Origin: Glandiceps talaboti
Taxonomy: Eukaryota; Hemichordata; Enteropneusta; Spengelidae
NCBI RefSeq assembly: GCF_964340395.1
Contig: NC_135554.1
Coordinates: forward strand, 16,528,092 to 16,592,091
DNA length: 64,000 nt
Reading direction: 5' to 3'
Below are positions 33,711 through 45,016 of the stretch, in pieces. The notes beneath the pieces were generated by a model. That model did not search any database. It was given only the letters and a program-made list of their open reading frames with translations, and had not been told where the DNA came from. A program made the translations under genes and the position numbers. Each line of letters opens with the position of its first letter. Position 1 is the stretch's first letter.

Positions 33711-34308
33711 TTACATACATCGGATTTTATCTAGTTGTAGAGAGTCTTCGAGGGAAAGAAAAGGTTAATTGGCTAGTTACTACCAAAATAGGCCACCGTG
33801 ATATTACAGGTCAAGTAAAGGGATTTAACATTAAAACAGTACGACTAAGGAAACCGTTCTCCATCTTGTGGTCAAAGGGTGTTACACATTGGCTTTACAC
33901 AGGATGTTATTTAAACTAGTGTCCAATATTTCGATTGGCTATATACAACATCATGTTATACGAGTGTCTTTGAACCAATGAAAGTTTGTTTAACAACGTT
34001 CAATAATGGAACTACCAATCAAAACACAGCAACAGGCACTTGTAAGATGATATCTAATTGGATAAAGTATTGATACAGACCACCTGTGGTGTATGCATAG
34101 TGACGTCATTACACTTATCACTCATCGACACTCCCTGAAAAAATACAACACAAGTGTCTACACGTTCAATTTTTGAATGAAATAGTTAATGAAGTTAGGA
34201 TTTTAATTGAAGTCTTATAACAATCTGTGCATATACATTTGGAAATAGTACATAAATAATAAAAGTTGTGGAAATGACTAGTCTGTATCGTTCAACTCAC
34301 ATTTACAC
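33711..34308. other. No gene seen
   Basis: AT-rich; it contains the fourth CRE palindrome at 34101. Confidence 0.45.
34101..34108. promoter_or_regulatory. CRE palindrome TGACGTCA (4 of 4)
   Basis: Exact palindrome in the context TAGTGACGTCATTAC. Confidence 0.35.
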
Positions 34309-34361
34309 TGGTGTGTGTGTGTATGTGTGTGTGTGTGTGTGTATGTGCGTGTGTGTGTGTG
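34309..34361. repeat. Impure (GT)n microsatellite
   Basis: (GT)n with TATG and TGCG interruptions. Confidence 0.9.
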
Positions 34362-36479
34362 ACCTTATAGGCGTGTGTTTTCCATTGCATGAGGGTGGCC
34401 GAAGATATGGGGCAAGTCGATGAGCGCCACTCTTAAACTTATGACAACATTTAGCTAACACTGCCACGTTCATTTTAATGGCCTTAGACGTGACTGGCAC
34501 GATCATTTTAATGACCCCAGACTTACTCCTTTTTCAGTCATCAATGCGTTTTATTTCATTAATTCGAAATTACATCAATGTTGAAATTTTCATGACACGT
34601 ATCATTTTACTCTGAGAGTGTTGAAAGGTTCTTGTTTTGTGCGATGTTCCCTTTGGGCTATCATCTCTTCGCAAATAATCCATGGATACAATATCATATC
34701 AATTCTAAATCATTCATTCGACGTGTGAAAATGTTTCGATTGAAAGTTCCGCAACAGACCTTTAGGGGTGTCTTTGTTTCATCTAATATTTCTCATCTGC
34801 TGAGAGGTTCGAGGGAATTTCATCAAAAGAAAGATACACATTTGAACCGTTGGATTGGCATCAACCACATCCCGTTGGATTAGCAGGTATAAATAAATAC
34901 AAATGGTTTGCAGACAGTCACTTCGCATTCACCGCACATTATTTCGATCATATTTGCGTTATTTTTTGTAATTTTTAGACATCCCTGCTTTTAACTCAGA
35001 CTTGTCAAACGTGATTCATTCCCCAAGCATGATACATACAAATGAAACACACAACGAAAGTATAAAATATACATTATGCAACCTTTTAGAACACAGGGCA
35101 TGTATATTAACTATGAATTGACTGGCATAACAGACAAATCCAACAGATTGCTAACAAAATATAATAAAACTGTCCTTTTCGTGGGGGGGGGGTAACATGT
35201 TGGGAAGTGGTGTTTTTGTGAGAAGTCATTCAGAATTTTACTTCTGTGGATGAAAATTTGAGAAATAGCTCGCCAACGGCTCGAGATGGTAACCAAACTA
35301 TGGTCAATGTAAGAATACACGACACCAAAAGAACAAATAAACTCGGTAACGATTCATCCTTCCTGATAATTAAACGAACTTGTTAATTCCAGATGTTTAT
35401 TTCATTCCCATAGGTGTGTGTGTGGATAAATAACATTCCTCAGATTCCACTTTCCCAAGTTTTTCCTTCCACGGCTCAAGGCCTCCCCACTTTAATTACC
35501 GTTCATGCTACGAGATTGCTTATATAGCGTGGTGATTTGTGTGTTAAATGCCAGCTTAAAACAAACGGTTCTCATCATCCGCAGTTCATTGTTTTTCTAA
35601 TTTCCCTTCTACAAGCCTCTTGGAGTGTAAAGTATGCCAGGCGCCTAAGTGTCTGGCTTACTCCACGTGTTGGCGGCCGAAACAAGACGTGGTTGTTTAT
35701 GTTAACTAATGGTTACCACCTTGACTGGACATGCCAATAACGCCATATGGGGTCGACATACTGCTGTTCCTTGCATATTTTCACTACGATTATTATTAAA
35801 CAACTAAGTTCGTCTTAATCAAAGGTTCTCAAACAAACACAAACTATTTATCTTCCGATTTTATCACATTTTTTAACCAAATTATTCAACAGGAAACGAT
35901 TGACATTTTCTTCAGATGTTTGTTGGTGAGATTTTTTTTCACATTTCAATTTACTTGTTCACGATACTGACAGTATCACGTTCTGTTTCATACCGTGTCC
36001 AAAGCCAGCCAGGTCGACAGATGTACAGGGGCGATCAGGGTATTTCGTCATTTAGGAAAAAAATGTGACATTCCGTCTATATTTTGTGAAATCTGTTTCA
36101 GCTGAAGACCCCAGGCAACTCTAGTTGTGATAAAAAAGTGAGAGAAATTCTAAAATGTCTTGGAGTGATTATGAAAAATGAATAGCATCGTCACCAAATA
36201 ATTGATTATAACACCATCAACGGTTATTTATGTAGGATCTATGATCGAAATCTGAGCAACAATTTCCCAAATCTCGGATAATTTACAATTTGTATTGTGT
36301 TGAGCTGATTACAAATATCATCCTGGTGTCAATGATCACTGGCTAAATCGAAAGACAGACAAGATCACATAAATATGATATACTGTGTAATTAAAGAGGG
36401 ATTGGACTTTGACAACAAAGACAGTGTACATTGCATGCATTGTACAGACAAATATAAAGACACAAAAAGACACACAGGA
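34362..36479. other. No gene seen
   Basis: AT-rich with a poly-G run at about 35184-35192. Frames at 34632-34883 and 35537-35740 (plus) have no recognisable domains. Confidence 0.45.
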
Positions 36480-36701
36480 AGTGAGTGAGTGAGTGAGTGA
36501 CTGACTGACTGACTGACTGACTGACTGAGTGGGTGGGTGAGTGAATGAATGAACGAACGAATGAATAAATGGACGGACGGACGGACAAACGAACGAATGA
36601 ATGAATGAGGGAGTGAGTGAGTGAGTGAGTGAGTGAGTGAGTGAGTGAGTGAGTGAGTGAGTGACTGACTAAAAGCGAGAGTGTTTAGGTTCGAATGAGT
36701 G

Positions 36702-36754
<53 letters not shown>

Positions 36755-36880
36755 GTCTGTCAGTCAGTCAGTCAGTCAGTCAGTCAATCAGTCAGTCAGT
36801 CAGTCAGTCAGTCAGTCAGTCAGTCAGTCAGTCAGTCAGTCAGTCAGTCAGTCAGTCAGTCAGTTAGTCAGTCAGTCAGC
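36480..36880. repeat. Tetranucleotide mosaic array
   Basis: Successive tetramer blocks in one register: GTGA, CTGA, GTGG, ATGA, ACGA, ATAA, ACGG, ACAA, ATGA, then GTGA again to about 36664. A 36-bp unique gap is followed by (TCTG)n at 36702-36756 and (TCAG)n at 36759-36880. The (CTGA)n block at about 36500-36527 is the reverse complement of the (TCAG)n block, so the region can form a long hairpin. Confidence 0.95.
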
Positions 36881-38242
36881 AACAGTCAGATTTACACCTA
36901 AAAACGGTGAGAAAGTTTCCGGTGATGGAAACTATGTATTACTTAAGTACTTGTTTTTACATGTTTCGAACAGCTATTGTAGCATATACCATAGTAATAG
37001 TACCCGCAGATTCGTTACCATGGATACATTATAAAACGCAAGTATATACTCGTTTTACAACTTTGCTCAACAAATTGAACATTGAACTTTCAAGATGAGA
37101 AACCGAAGGAAACGGTGATGGAATAGAAAGAGTCAATTTAGCATGGGAACATCACGGCATCACATTTCCTTGTGTTTTTCCCCCGGAATATTTGGAACTT
37201 TGATTTTTAATAACACGTTGTAACCTAAATCTATGATCCGAACGGAGGCAGAAATGGAATAGCAATTAGTCTTACAGTTGCTCCATTTGAATATTAGATT
37301 TTGATCTGTGTGAAAGTTTGGATGACAGCAGCCGGCTGTGATCATTCAAGCCTACATATTACAGTTGTATTAAGCAGTCTTTATATATCTCTTTTCATCT
37401 CATAACATATAGGCATCAACTGTTCTCACACCGTTTCCATGTATTTTAGCCTGTAGTGTCATGCGTGTGGTCAGGCCCAGTTTAACCGGCCTTGTCAGTA
37501 TTATGCTTCACGTCGGTACCCGTACACTCGGCGTTGAAAAAACACTCATACGGAGCTGGAATGAAGAAGATGCCGAGTTATGCACCCACATACTCCAGAA
37601 TAAAGTGCATAAACTAATGCTAAACAAAAAAAACAACACAGAAAAATACATTTATTTTACTGATCGTCGTAGATAAAATTGACATCTTCATGATTTTGAA
37701 CACAGTTATTCCCGAAACTGAAAGTCAAAATAAGTATACACGAGAAATATTTACATGTTCAATACGATGTTTAGCGAACTCTTTTATTTTACATGTAATA
37801 CTTAAAAAAAATATATGACAATAAATTATCTACATTGTCATTTGATTATTAAAATCGATTTATGTGTACATTTGTATTGTAGAATTTTGGGGTAAATCTG
37901 AAACCTTACAAAGTTTGGCAAATTAGTTATTTTGTCGTGTGATTTTGGACAGTAAGCCTTGAATAAATGGTATACCTTTGACGTGGTCTATCTGTCTACA
38001 TGCATTGCCCTCGGTTTTAAATCAGACTCTATGTTGAGATGGTCAAGTTACATGAACACATTCCCTTCATTCTCATGACGATGGGCTTGTTTGCAAAGTT
38101 GGTCAACTCATTTTGACAAGCTGTATATGAGAAATAAGACACTCTATGTCAGTCCAATATGGGACCGTATCCCCTAACTTGTTGTATATTCTTTATTGCT
38201 GGTTCATTATGTTCATACTTGGTAGTAGGGAAACAAAGTTTT
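36881..38242. other. No gene seen
   Basis: AT-rich sequence with short frames only (36907-37098, 37461-37676 plus; 37160-37345 minus); no domain. Confidence 0.45.
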
Positions 38243-38465
38243 ATCTGTCTATCTGTCTGCCAGGCTTGTCTGTCTGGTCTGTCTGTCTGTATGTCTGTCT
38301 GTCTGTCTGTATGCATGCATGTATGCATGTATGTATGTATGTATGTATGTATGTATGTATGTATGTATGTATGTATGTATGTATGTATGTATGTATGTAT
38401 GTATGTATGTATGTATGTATGTATGTGTATATGTATGTAGGTATGTATGTATGTATGTATGTATG

Positions 38466-38496
<31 letters not shown>

Positions 38497-38512
38497 TAAT
38501 AATAATAATAAT
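38243..38512. repeat. (CTGT)n-(TATG)n-(AAT)n compound array
   Basis: Imperfect (CTGT)n to about 38310, then ATGC variants and a long (TATG)n to 38494, then (AAT)n to 38512, which is the tail side of the LINE-like end described next. Confidence 0.95.
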
Positions 38513-38636
38513 ACTAATCTTTATTGCAACCTTATCTATCATTTTAGATATCAGTATAGTACAATAAAGTAAAAAAGAAAATGCTTATATTGACCATACA
38601 CAAAAAACAGAGTAATTTCACAATGTGAAAATCAAC
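38494..38636 (-). mobile_element. Probable LINE 3' end with (ATT)n tail
   Basis: On the minus strand the sequence reads GGTTGCAATAAAGATTAGT followed by (ATT)n. An AATAAA signal a few bases before a microsatellite tail is typical of CR1/L2/RTE-like non-LTR elements. No reverse-transcriptase frame is visible, so it is at most a 5'-truncated copy. Confidence 0.4.
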
Positions 38637-39321
<685 letters not shown>

Positions 39322-39683
39322 TTAAAGGGGCACAAGCTGAGTTTATATGTTTTGGGGTGTAATTTTTTTCATCATATTAAAAGGTACTCACAGTATTCTA
39401 CTGACTGATGTATACTTAACCATCACTTGTAAATGACTGAAATCAAACCTGGTACTAGGATATAACATATAAACGGTACAATGACGTAATTTATCATACG
39501 TATCAAAGTATGTACTGGATCTAGGAACTCCCTACTATACAATCAACTGTTTTAACAATGTCAGAACACAAATTGTAATATTATAGAAGGCATGCATCTA
39601 CATAAACATCATAGAATGGTTTTATCAAACTGTTCTGTAAATGTTTTCAGTGAAAAGCTTTAAACTCAGTTTGTGCCACTTGA
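39322..39683. mobile_element. TTAA-flanked MITE, copy 1 (362 bp)
   Basis: The left end reads TTAAAGGGGCACAAGCTGAG and the right end, reversed, reads TTCAAGTGGCACAAACTGAG: terminal inverted repeats of about 26 bp with few differences. The interior matches 41237-41607 throughout, including CTTAACCATCACTTG and CCCTACTATAC. A TTAA target points to a piggyBac-like mobilising enzyme. No coding capacity. Confidence 0.85.
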
Positions 39684-41106
39684 ATGTATTTTCTGTCTTT
39701 AATACTATATTACTTCAACTAATTTTATAGGATATCATTTTGTTTCTGATAAAGCACATTTTGCATAAACACAAACTTTGGAGTTGTGTCTGACGACTTA
39801 TCCGGTTTTCAAGTCTACGAATAGATTTGATATTGCTTAAACTTCCCCTTTTGAAAACAGACTTATGAAAGAGCTCAACAGATATATTAAACTTGAAAAT
39901 CAAGCATGTTTTTTTTTGTCACATTCAGTGACAATTATTTAAACCTTAGAGTCTAATCTGGGTGATAAATTGTTCGTTTTGCATTTAGACACTTTTGTCA
40001 TGGAGTTGGTTTATAATTACATGTAAATGTATAGTCTGATGCAGTCCGAGAAAATCCCACGGCGAGCATGCGCAAAGTTCGTTAGTGAAGTTAAAAGGGG
40101 TGGTTATAATTATACACAATTACAATGTCTTAGTTTGTGTGTATCATGTAAATCTTATTGTGATCGTTTTGTACCAGTTACAACATTTCAGTACGTAACA
40201 CTGAGTGTTGGCAAACTAAGACGACATTGTTCGAAAGACTGATATGTAAGGAGTTATTGATATGTATAGCAAAAATATGAATCGAGTCTTCAGAGTCTTG
40301 TAGTCTAAGATAATGTTCACGGATTTATAACTAAAATGGAAATTAAACTTATAAGCTTTTTAGAATTCTGAAAAGCTTTTCCCATAGATCCAAGTTCTAT
40401 TTGTTTTATTCGGTTACGAGTCAGGTTACTTGTGGAAAGTCAGTGTATTGTCAACTTGGTGACCAAATATATATCAAATGTGTTCTACTCCTGTAACACA
40501 AAATGGCCGCACTATTGCAAAACGGATGTGACGTAAATCCTTATACACGGTGCGACCTCCACCACATACCTCTCGGATGTTCACCACTCGGGTGCACCAT
40601 CTTAGTGCATGCAACACTCCTATGCCGCATGATGTCGAAGATTAGATCGACAAAGTACAACTCTTTCAACACATTAGATTTTCAATGACATTCTACCTTG
40701 AACCCACAACAGTCATTATACGCACACATGGTCTAGGTAAACAATATTAGGTATTTGGACGAAAGTTTTCTAAGAACAAAACACTTGACTTTTGGATTAT
40801 TAACTTTCATTTCAAATACTTTATTCTTCTAGATGTATGTGAGTACATGTTCAAAATGTTCTGAAATTCAACAACATTTACATGATATGCAGTGATGGTA
40901 AGGTAAGCACGGCGTTTGCTCTATGGACGGAGACAAGCTTTGCTGCAAGTTAAGCAATGACCCAGTGTGTCAACACAATATACATTTTTAAAAAAAAACT
41001 CGATATAAAGATTCTGACCTTTGACATATTGAATAATTGATATCTTTGCGTTAGTTAATTATAATTATTCATATTTATTGTAAGTCACACATTCCTCCCA
41101 CCCGTC
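39684..41106. other. No gene seen
   Basis: AT-rich; short frames at 40027-40242 and 40503-40688 (plus) without domains. CGAGCATGCGCA near 40063-40074 matches the NRF-1 consensus at 11 of 12 bases. Confidence 0.45.
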
Positions 41107-41140
41107 TTTAAAAATGGTACAAGCTGAGTTCATAAACCTT
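41107..41140. mobile_element. Degraded left end of the TTAA MITE family
   Basis: GGTACAAGCTGAGTTCATAA resembles the left terminus of the 39322 and 41237 copies, but similarity stops soon after, so this is a truncated remnant 130 bp from copy 2. Confidence 0.5.
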
Positions 41141-41236
41141 TTTCACGTGACTGGTTAACAAAAAATATCTTCCATAAAATAATGAATACACTGAGTTGGT
41201 ATAATGTTAATGATATCGATACATTTCTTCAACGCA

Positions 41237-41607
41237 TTAAAGGGGCACAAGCTGAGTGTATATGTTTTGGGATGTAATTTTCTTCTGCATATTAAAAGAC
41301 ACCCAAAGTTTTCTACTTCTGCTGTATACTTAACCATCACTTGCAATTGATTGAACTCAAACCTGATATTAGGATATAACTTACAAACGGTCCGGTTACG
41401 TAATATATTATACGTACCAAAAAATGTACAGGAAGTCCCTACTATGCAATCAACAGTTCTAACAATGCCAGAACACAAACTTGTATTGTCATAAAAGGCA
41501 GGCATCGACATTAACATTATACTAGAATAACTTAATCGAAGTTTTTTGTAAGTATGTTTACTTGTCGTGAGTAAAAATACTTATAAATTCATATTGTGCC
41601 ACTTTAA
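41237..41607. mobile_element. TTAA-flanked MITE, copy 2 (371 bp)
   Basis: It begins TTAAAGGGGCACAAGCTGAG; its right end reversed reads TTAAAGTGGCACAATATGAA, ending in TTAA at 41604-41607. It has the same orientation as copy 1 and the same interior. The minus-strand frame at 41155-41517 lies largely within it and is not a gene. Confidence 0.87.
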
Positions 41608-41757
41608 GTATGCGTATGTGGAATCGTGTTATGTCTTATGCCAGAATACCTGGTTTGAGTTTCCAATAGTAAGTGTGCTTAAATATGTAAAAAAACAACG
41701 ACTACATTTTATTATGCAGCAGAATTATAAACTCAACTTCTTAAGACTCTTTAAGAC

Positions 41758-42649
41758 TTAAAGGGCCAACTCGCGTTACCATTTTTTCTGAATTTTAAAT
41801 ACCTAGGGCCATGATCAATAGTTCAATCTAGGATAAAAAATAAATTCTTTTACTTTTGGGTTGGGGTTTGAGCAATTTTAGTTCTCATCTTACAAAAACG
41901 ACTTTACTTTCAATGGATCTGATTTGTACCCCTAAATACAAAAATGTCGTCAAAATGAGAAACTGAAGAATTTTCGCTATAGCAAATGCATGGCACTAAA
42001 ATATAGTAAAGAGTCCATGAAAGAACAATTTTTCTCACTACATACAGGCTTTGTATTCATGGCACTACACACTACTACATACTGGCTTTGTATTCATAGC
42101 ACTAAATACTACTACATACTGGCTTTGTATTCATAGCACTACATACTACTACATACTGGCTTTGTATTCATAGTACTACATACTACTACATACTGGCTTT
42201 GTATTCATAGCACTACATACTACTACACAGATTTGAAATTGATTTGTAGTAAACAATTTTCAATTTTGGCGAATTTAGGTAGAAGGCCTAACCATAAGAA
42301 TTTAGTTTTTTAACCTTACATTTTATTGATCTAGCCCCTTACATAACACCTATGCTTTACCTTATCCATGTTTAACTTTTGTCCTGGAAAGAGCATACCA
42401 TACCATACCATATCAATACAGCATTGACAGGTTTGTTCATATGTATTTATTCTACGACTCTGATGTCAGTAGAAATGTTTGGGTGCACCCAAAAATATCT
42501 TATCGAATAATTTGACCATTAAGCTAGAAATCTCACGGTTAGCTGGTGATGGCAGACTTCTTCCAGTAAGTACAATATCATGTGCAATTCTTTGTAAGCA
42601 ACAAAAATATCACAGGAACGATGTTCAAATCTGGCTCATGCCCCTTTAA
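41758..42649. mobile_element. Possible TTAA-flanked element containing a minisatellite
   Basis: The left end TTAAAGGGCCAACTCGCG and the reversed right end TTAAAGGGGCATGAGCC share only about the first 11 bases. Between them lies the 37-bp tandem array at 42035. Elements of this design (short inverted ends around a central tandem array) are known from bivalves as the pearl type. The boundary match is short, so this is tentative. Confidence 0.35.
42035..42232. repeat. 37-bp minisatellite, about 5 copies
   Basis: GGCTTTGTATTCATAGCACT recurs at 42047, 42084, 42121, 42158 and 42195 with an exact 37-bp period; the rest of the unit is ACATACTACTACATACT. Units are nearly identical, with scattered single changes. 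Confidence 0.95.
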
Positions 42650-43860
42650 GTCGATTGGTCACTTCACTGTTTAAATGATGACATGGGTTATATGACTCGG
42701 CCATTATCCAACAGCGAATTGACTAGTACAATGTATATTTAAAAACTAACCATGGTTGCAAGGAAAACACTACCCAATCAATATAAATTGTTATTTAACT
42801 CGTAAGGACGACAAGTGATGCTATGCCCATGGCGATAAATGAATGGTAAATGATGTTCACATACTCGCTTCATTTTTTATGCAGTGTCTTTCGAGCGTAA
42901 GTTCTCACCGAGGCCCGAGCTAAGTCATTTTCCAACGAAACACAACTGTTCATACAATGGTTGTGGAATATCAAAACTTGAGTTACTCGACGTGTATACC
43001 CTGTACAAATATTAAAATGGTGCAAGTATTGGCAGTGTGCACAACTACTGGAGAAAGGCTACAGTCATTGAGTTCGGACAGTTGTTAGTTTTTGTCTCGT
43101 GTCAAATGATTTTCTCAGACTCTGCCTTTAAAAATCGTCGTATCTTGTATAACACTGTTAAATACTTCCATGGGACAGTTTTCAGGCAATTAAAAAGTTT
43201 GTATGCTCAGACGGTGGTAAATTGGCGGGAAAAGATGTACACGGCAGTGAGGGTTTCCCTGCTACAAATTCGTGGGGGATTGATGATGCGTATTTGGAAT
43301 GATGAAGTCCGTCATCAGTCTGAAGTGAAGTGACAAGATGCGTGTATTGCTATCCACGCTGAATTAGGTAACAGAATCACTCTTGGTGCGAATTAGCGTC
43401 ATGAATCAGTACCAATGAATCCGACCTTTCCAAAATATCTGCACGTCTGCCATTTCCTGGTTAGAGAAACCTAAAAGTACAAAGGAAACAGAGTTAACGA
43501 AGTGACATGCGTCATCATACAAACAAGCAAAATGACGCCCATGGAAAGTCTGTCCACTGTGCAATTGAGGTTTCCAAGTTGACGCATGCTCAGTCCGCAT
43601 GTTTCGTACACTTCAGCAGACTGATCATTTTATAATAGTCAATCATAGAATGTGATAATCAAAACGAAGGTGTGCATACTTAAAATGGAGTGTTTCATCT
43701 TATCTAGCCATATAGTGTTTCTGGTTTATCACTTAATAGTTACATTTAACAGTAAGGTAGTGACTTTGAACAAGACAATGACACTGTCGAGATTTTATAT
43801 TTTATTAAATGTATCACAGAACAAAACAAAACAAGACATTACACTACATAATATTACAAT
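42650..43860. other. No gene seen
   Basis: Two opposite short frames (43037-43333 plus, 43406-43600 minus) have no recognisable domain. Confidence 0.45.
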
Positions 43861-44075
43861 TCACAACATCGCTAGACTCGCCTGACTCAATAAATCACAC
43901 CACACCATCCAACATTAAATCACATCTGACGATATTTAATTCTACGCACTGCATCACACCACTCCACATAACAGTATATCACACAGCGGTGCATCACATA
44001 ATACTAACATACACCGCATCACACATACCATATCGCATCACATCACATCACATCACATCACATCAGGTCCCGTAA
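43861..44075. repeat. Degenerate CACAT-rich region ending in (CATCA)n
   Basis: A stretch dominated by CATCACA/CACACCA words leads into a clean (CATCA)n at about 44034-44065. It looks like a decayed pentanucleotide array; similar words resume at 44290-44400. Confidence 0.7.
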
Positions 44076-44285
44076 AGTTACACGATTTGTCCATGTCCGA
44101 CTCAGACAACAATGGTGTATCTCTTTTGTATTCATTTTGTATATTTGTATCATGTGTATGTTCTTTGAAAGCGTTGCTTATTTTTATCTTGTGAAATAAA
44201 ATTTCATTCATTCATTCATTTATTCATTCATTCATTCATTCATTCATTCATTCATTCATTCATTCATTCATTCATTCATTCATTC
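44076..44285 (+). mobile_element. Probable LINE 3' end with (CATT)n tail
   Basis: TTATCTTGTGAAATAAAATT is followed directly by (CATT)n to 44285. AATAAA just before a tetranucleotide tail is the usual 3' end of CR1/L2-like non-LTR elements. The element interrupts the CACAT-rich repeat, which continues on its far side. No reverse-transcriptase coding is visible. Confidence 0.5.
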
Positions 44286-44520
44286 CCCAATCACACATCT
44301 ATATCACATCACGGTACACACCGCTATATCACATTACGTCATGTTACATGACATGACAAACAGCATCACACAATACAATATCACATCACATCATGTAGTC
44401 ATAAGTAGTCATACCAGGCCCCATTACACAGCTGATTACACAATTTGATGTGTCAGTTTACACCACGTTATACTGTCATATCATATCGCACTACAACGTA
44501 CCAAACTACACCGTGACATC

Positions 44521-44776
44521 ACAGCACAGAACAGCACGGCACAGCACAGCACAACACAACACAACACAACACAACACAACACAACACAACACAACACAAC
44601 ACAACACAACACAACACAACACGAGGACAAAACAACACAACACAACACAACACAACACAACACAACACAACACAACACGAACAAAAATAACACGACACAC
44701 CATAACACAACACAACACAACACAACACAACACAACACAACACAACACAACACAACACAACACAACACAACACAAC
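44521..44776. repeat. (ACAAC)n pentanucleotide array
   Basis: ACAGC-type units at 44521-44550 become a long (ACAAC)n broken twice by near-identical insertions (ACGAGGACAAAACA and ACGAACAAAAATAACACGAC). Stop-free frames on both strands are artefacts. Confidence 0.97.
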
Positions 44777-44895
44777 AAACATTACATAACATCCTCACAT
44801 CTCATAAAAACTCAATTACCAGTGTAACGTGTAACGACAGTGGCATCACAGCATAAAGGTCATTCGGTACTGACATTACAGAACATGGGAAATTA

Positions 44896-45016
44896 GCACA
44901 GCACAGCACATCACAGTACAGTACAGTACAGTACAGTACAGTACAGTACAGTACAGTACAGTACAGTACAGTACAGTACAGTACAGTACAGTACAGTACA
45001 GCACAGCACAGTACAG
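44896..45016. repeat. (GTACA)n pentanucleotide array
   Basis: About 22 GTACA units flanked on both sides by GCACA variants, which look like the ancestral edge. Confidence 0.97.

Noticed and set aside
41155-41517. 120-residue minus-strand frame
   Set aside because: It lies mostly inside the TTAA MITE copy 2; copy 1 does not keep the frame, so it is not coding.
44450-44827. His-Asn-Thr-Thr-Gln and Cys-Val-Val-Leu-Cys repeat frames
   Set aside because: Translation of the (ACAAC)n array; pentanucleotide arrays are open in many frames when the unit lacks stop words.
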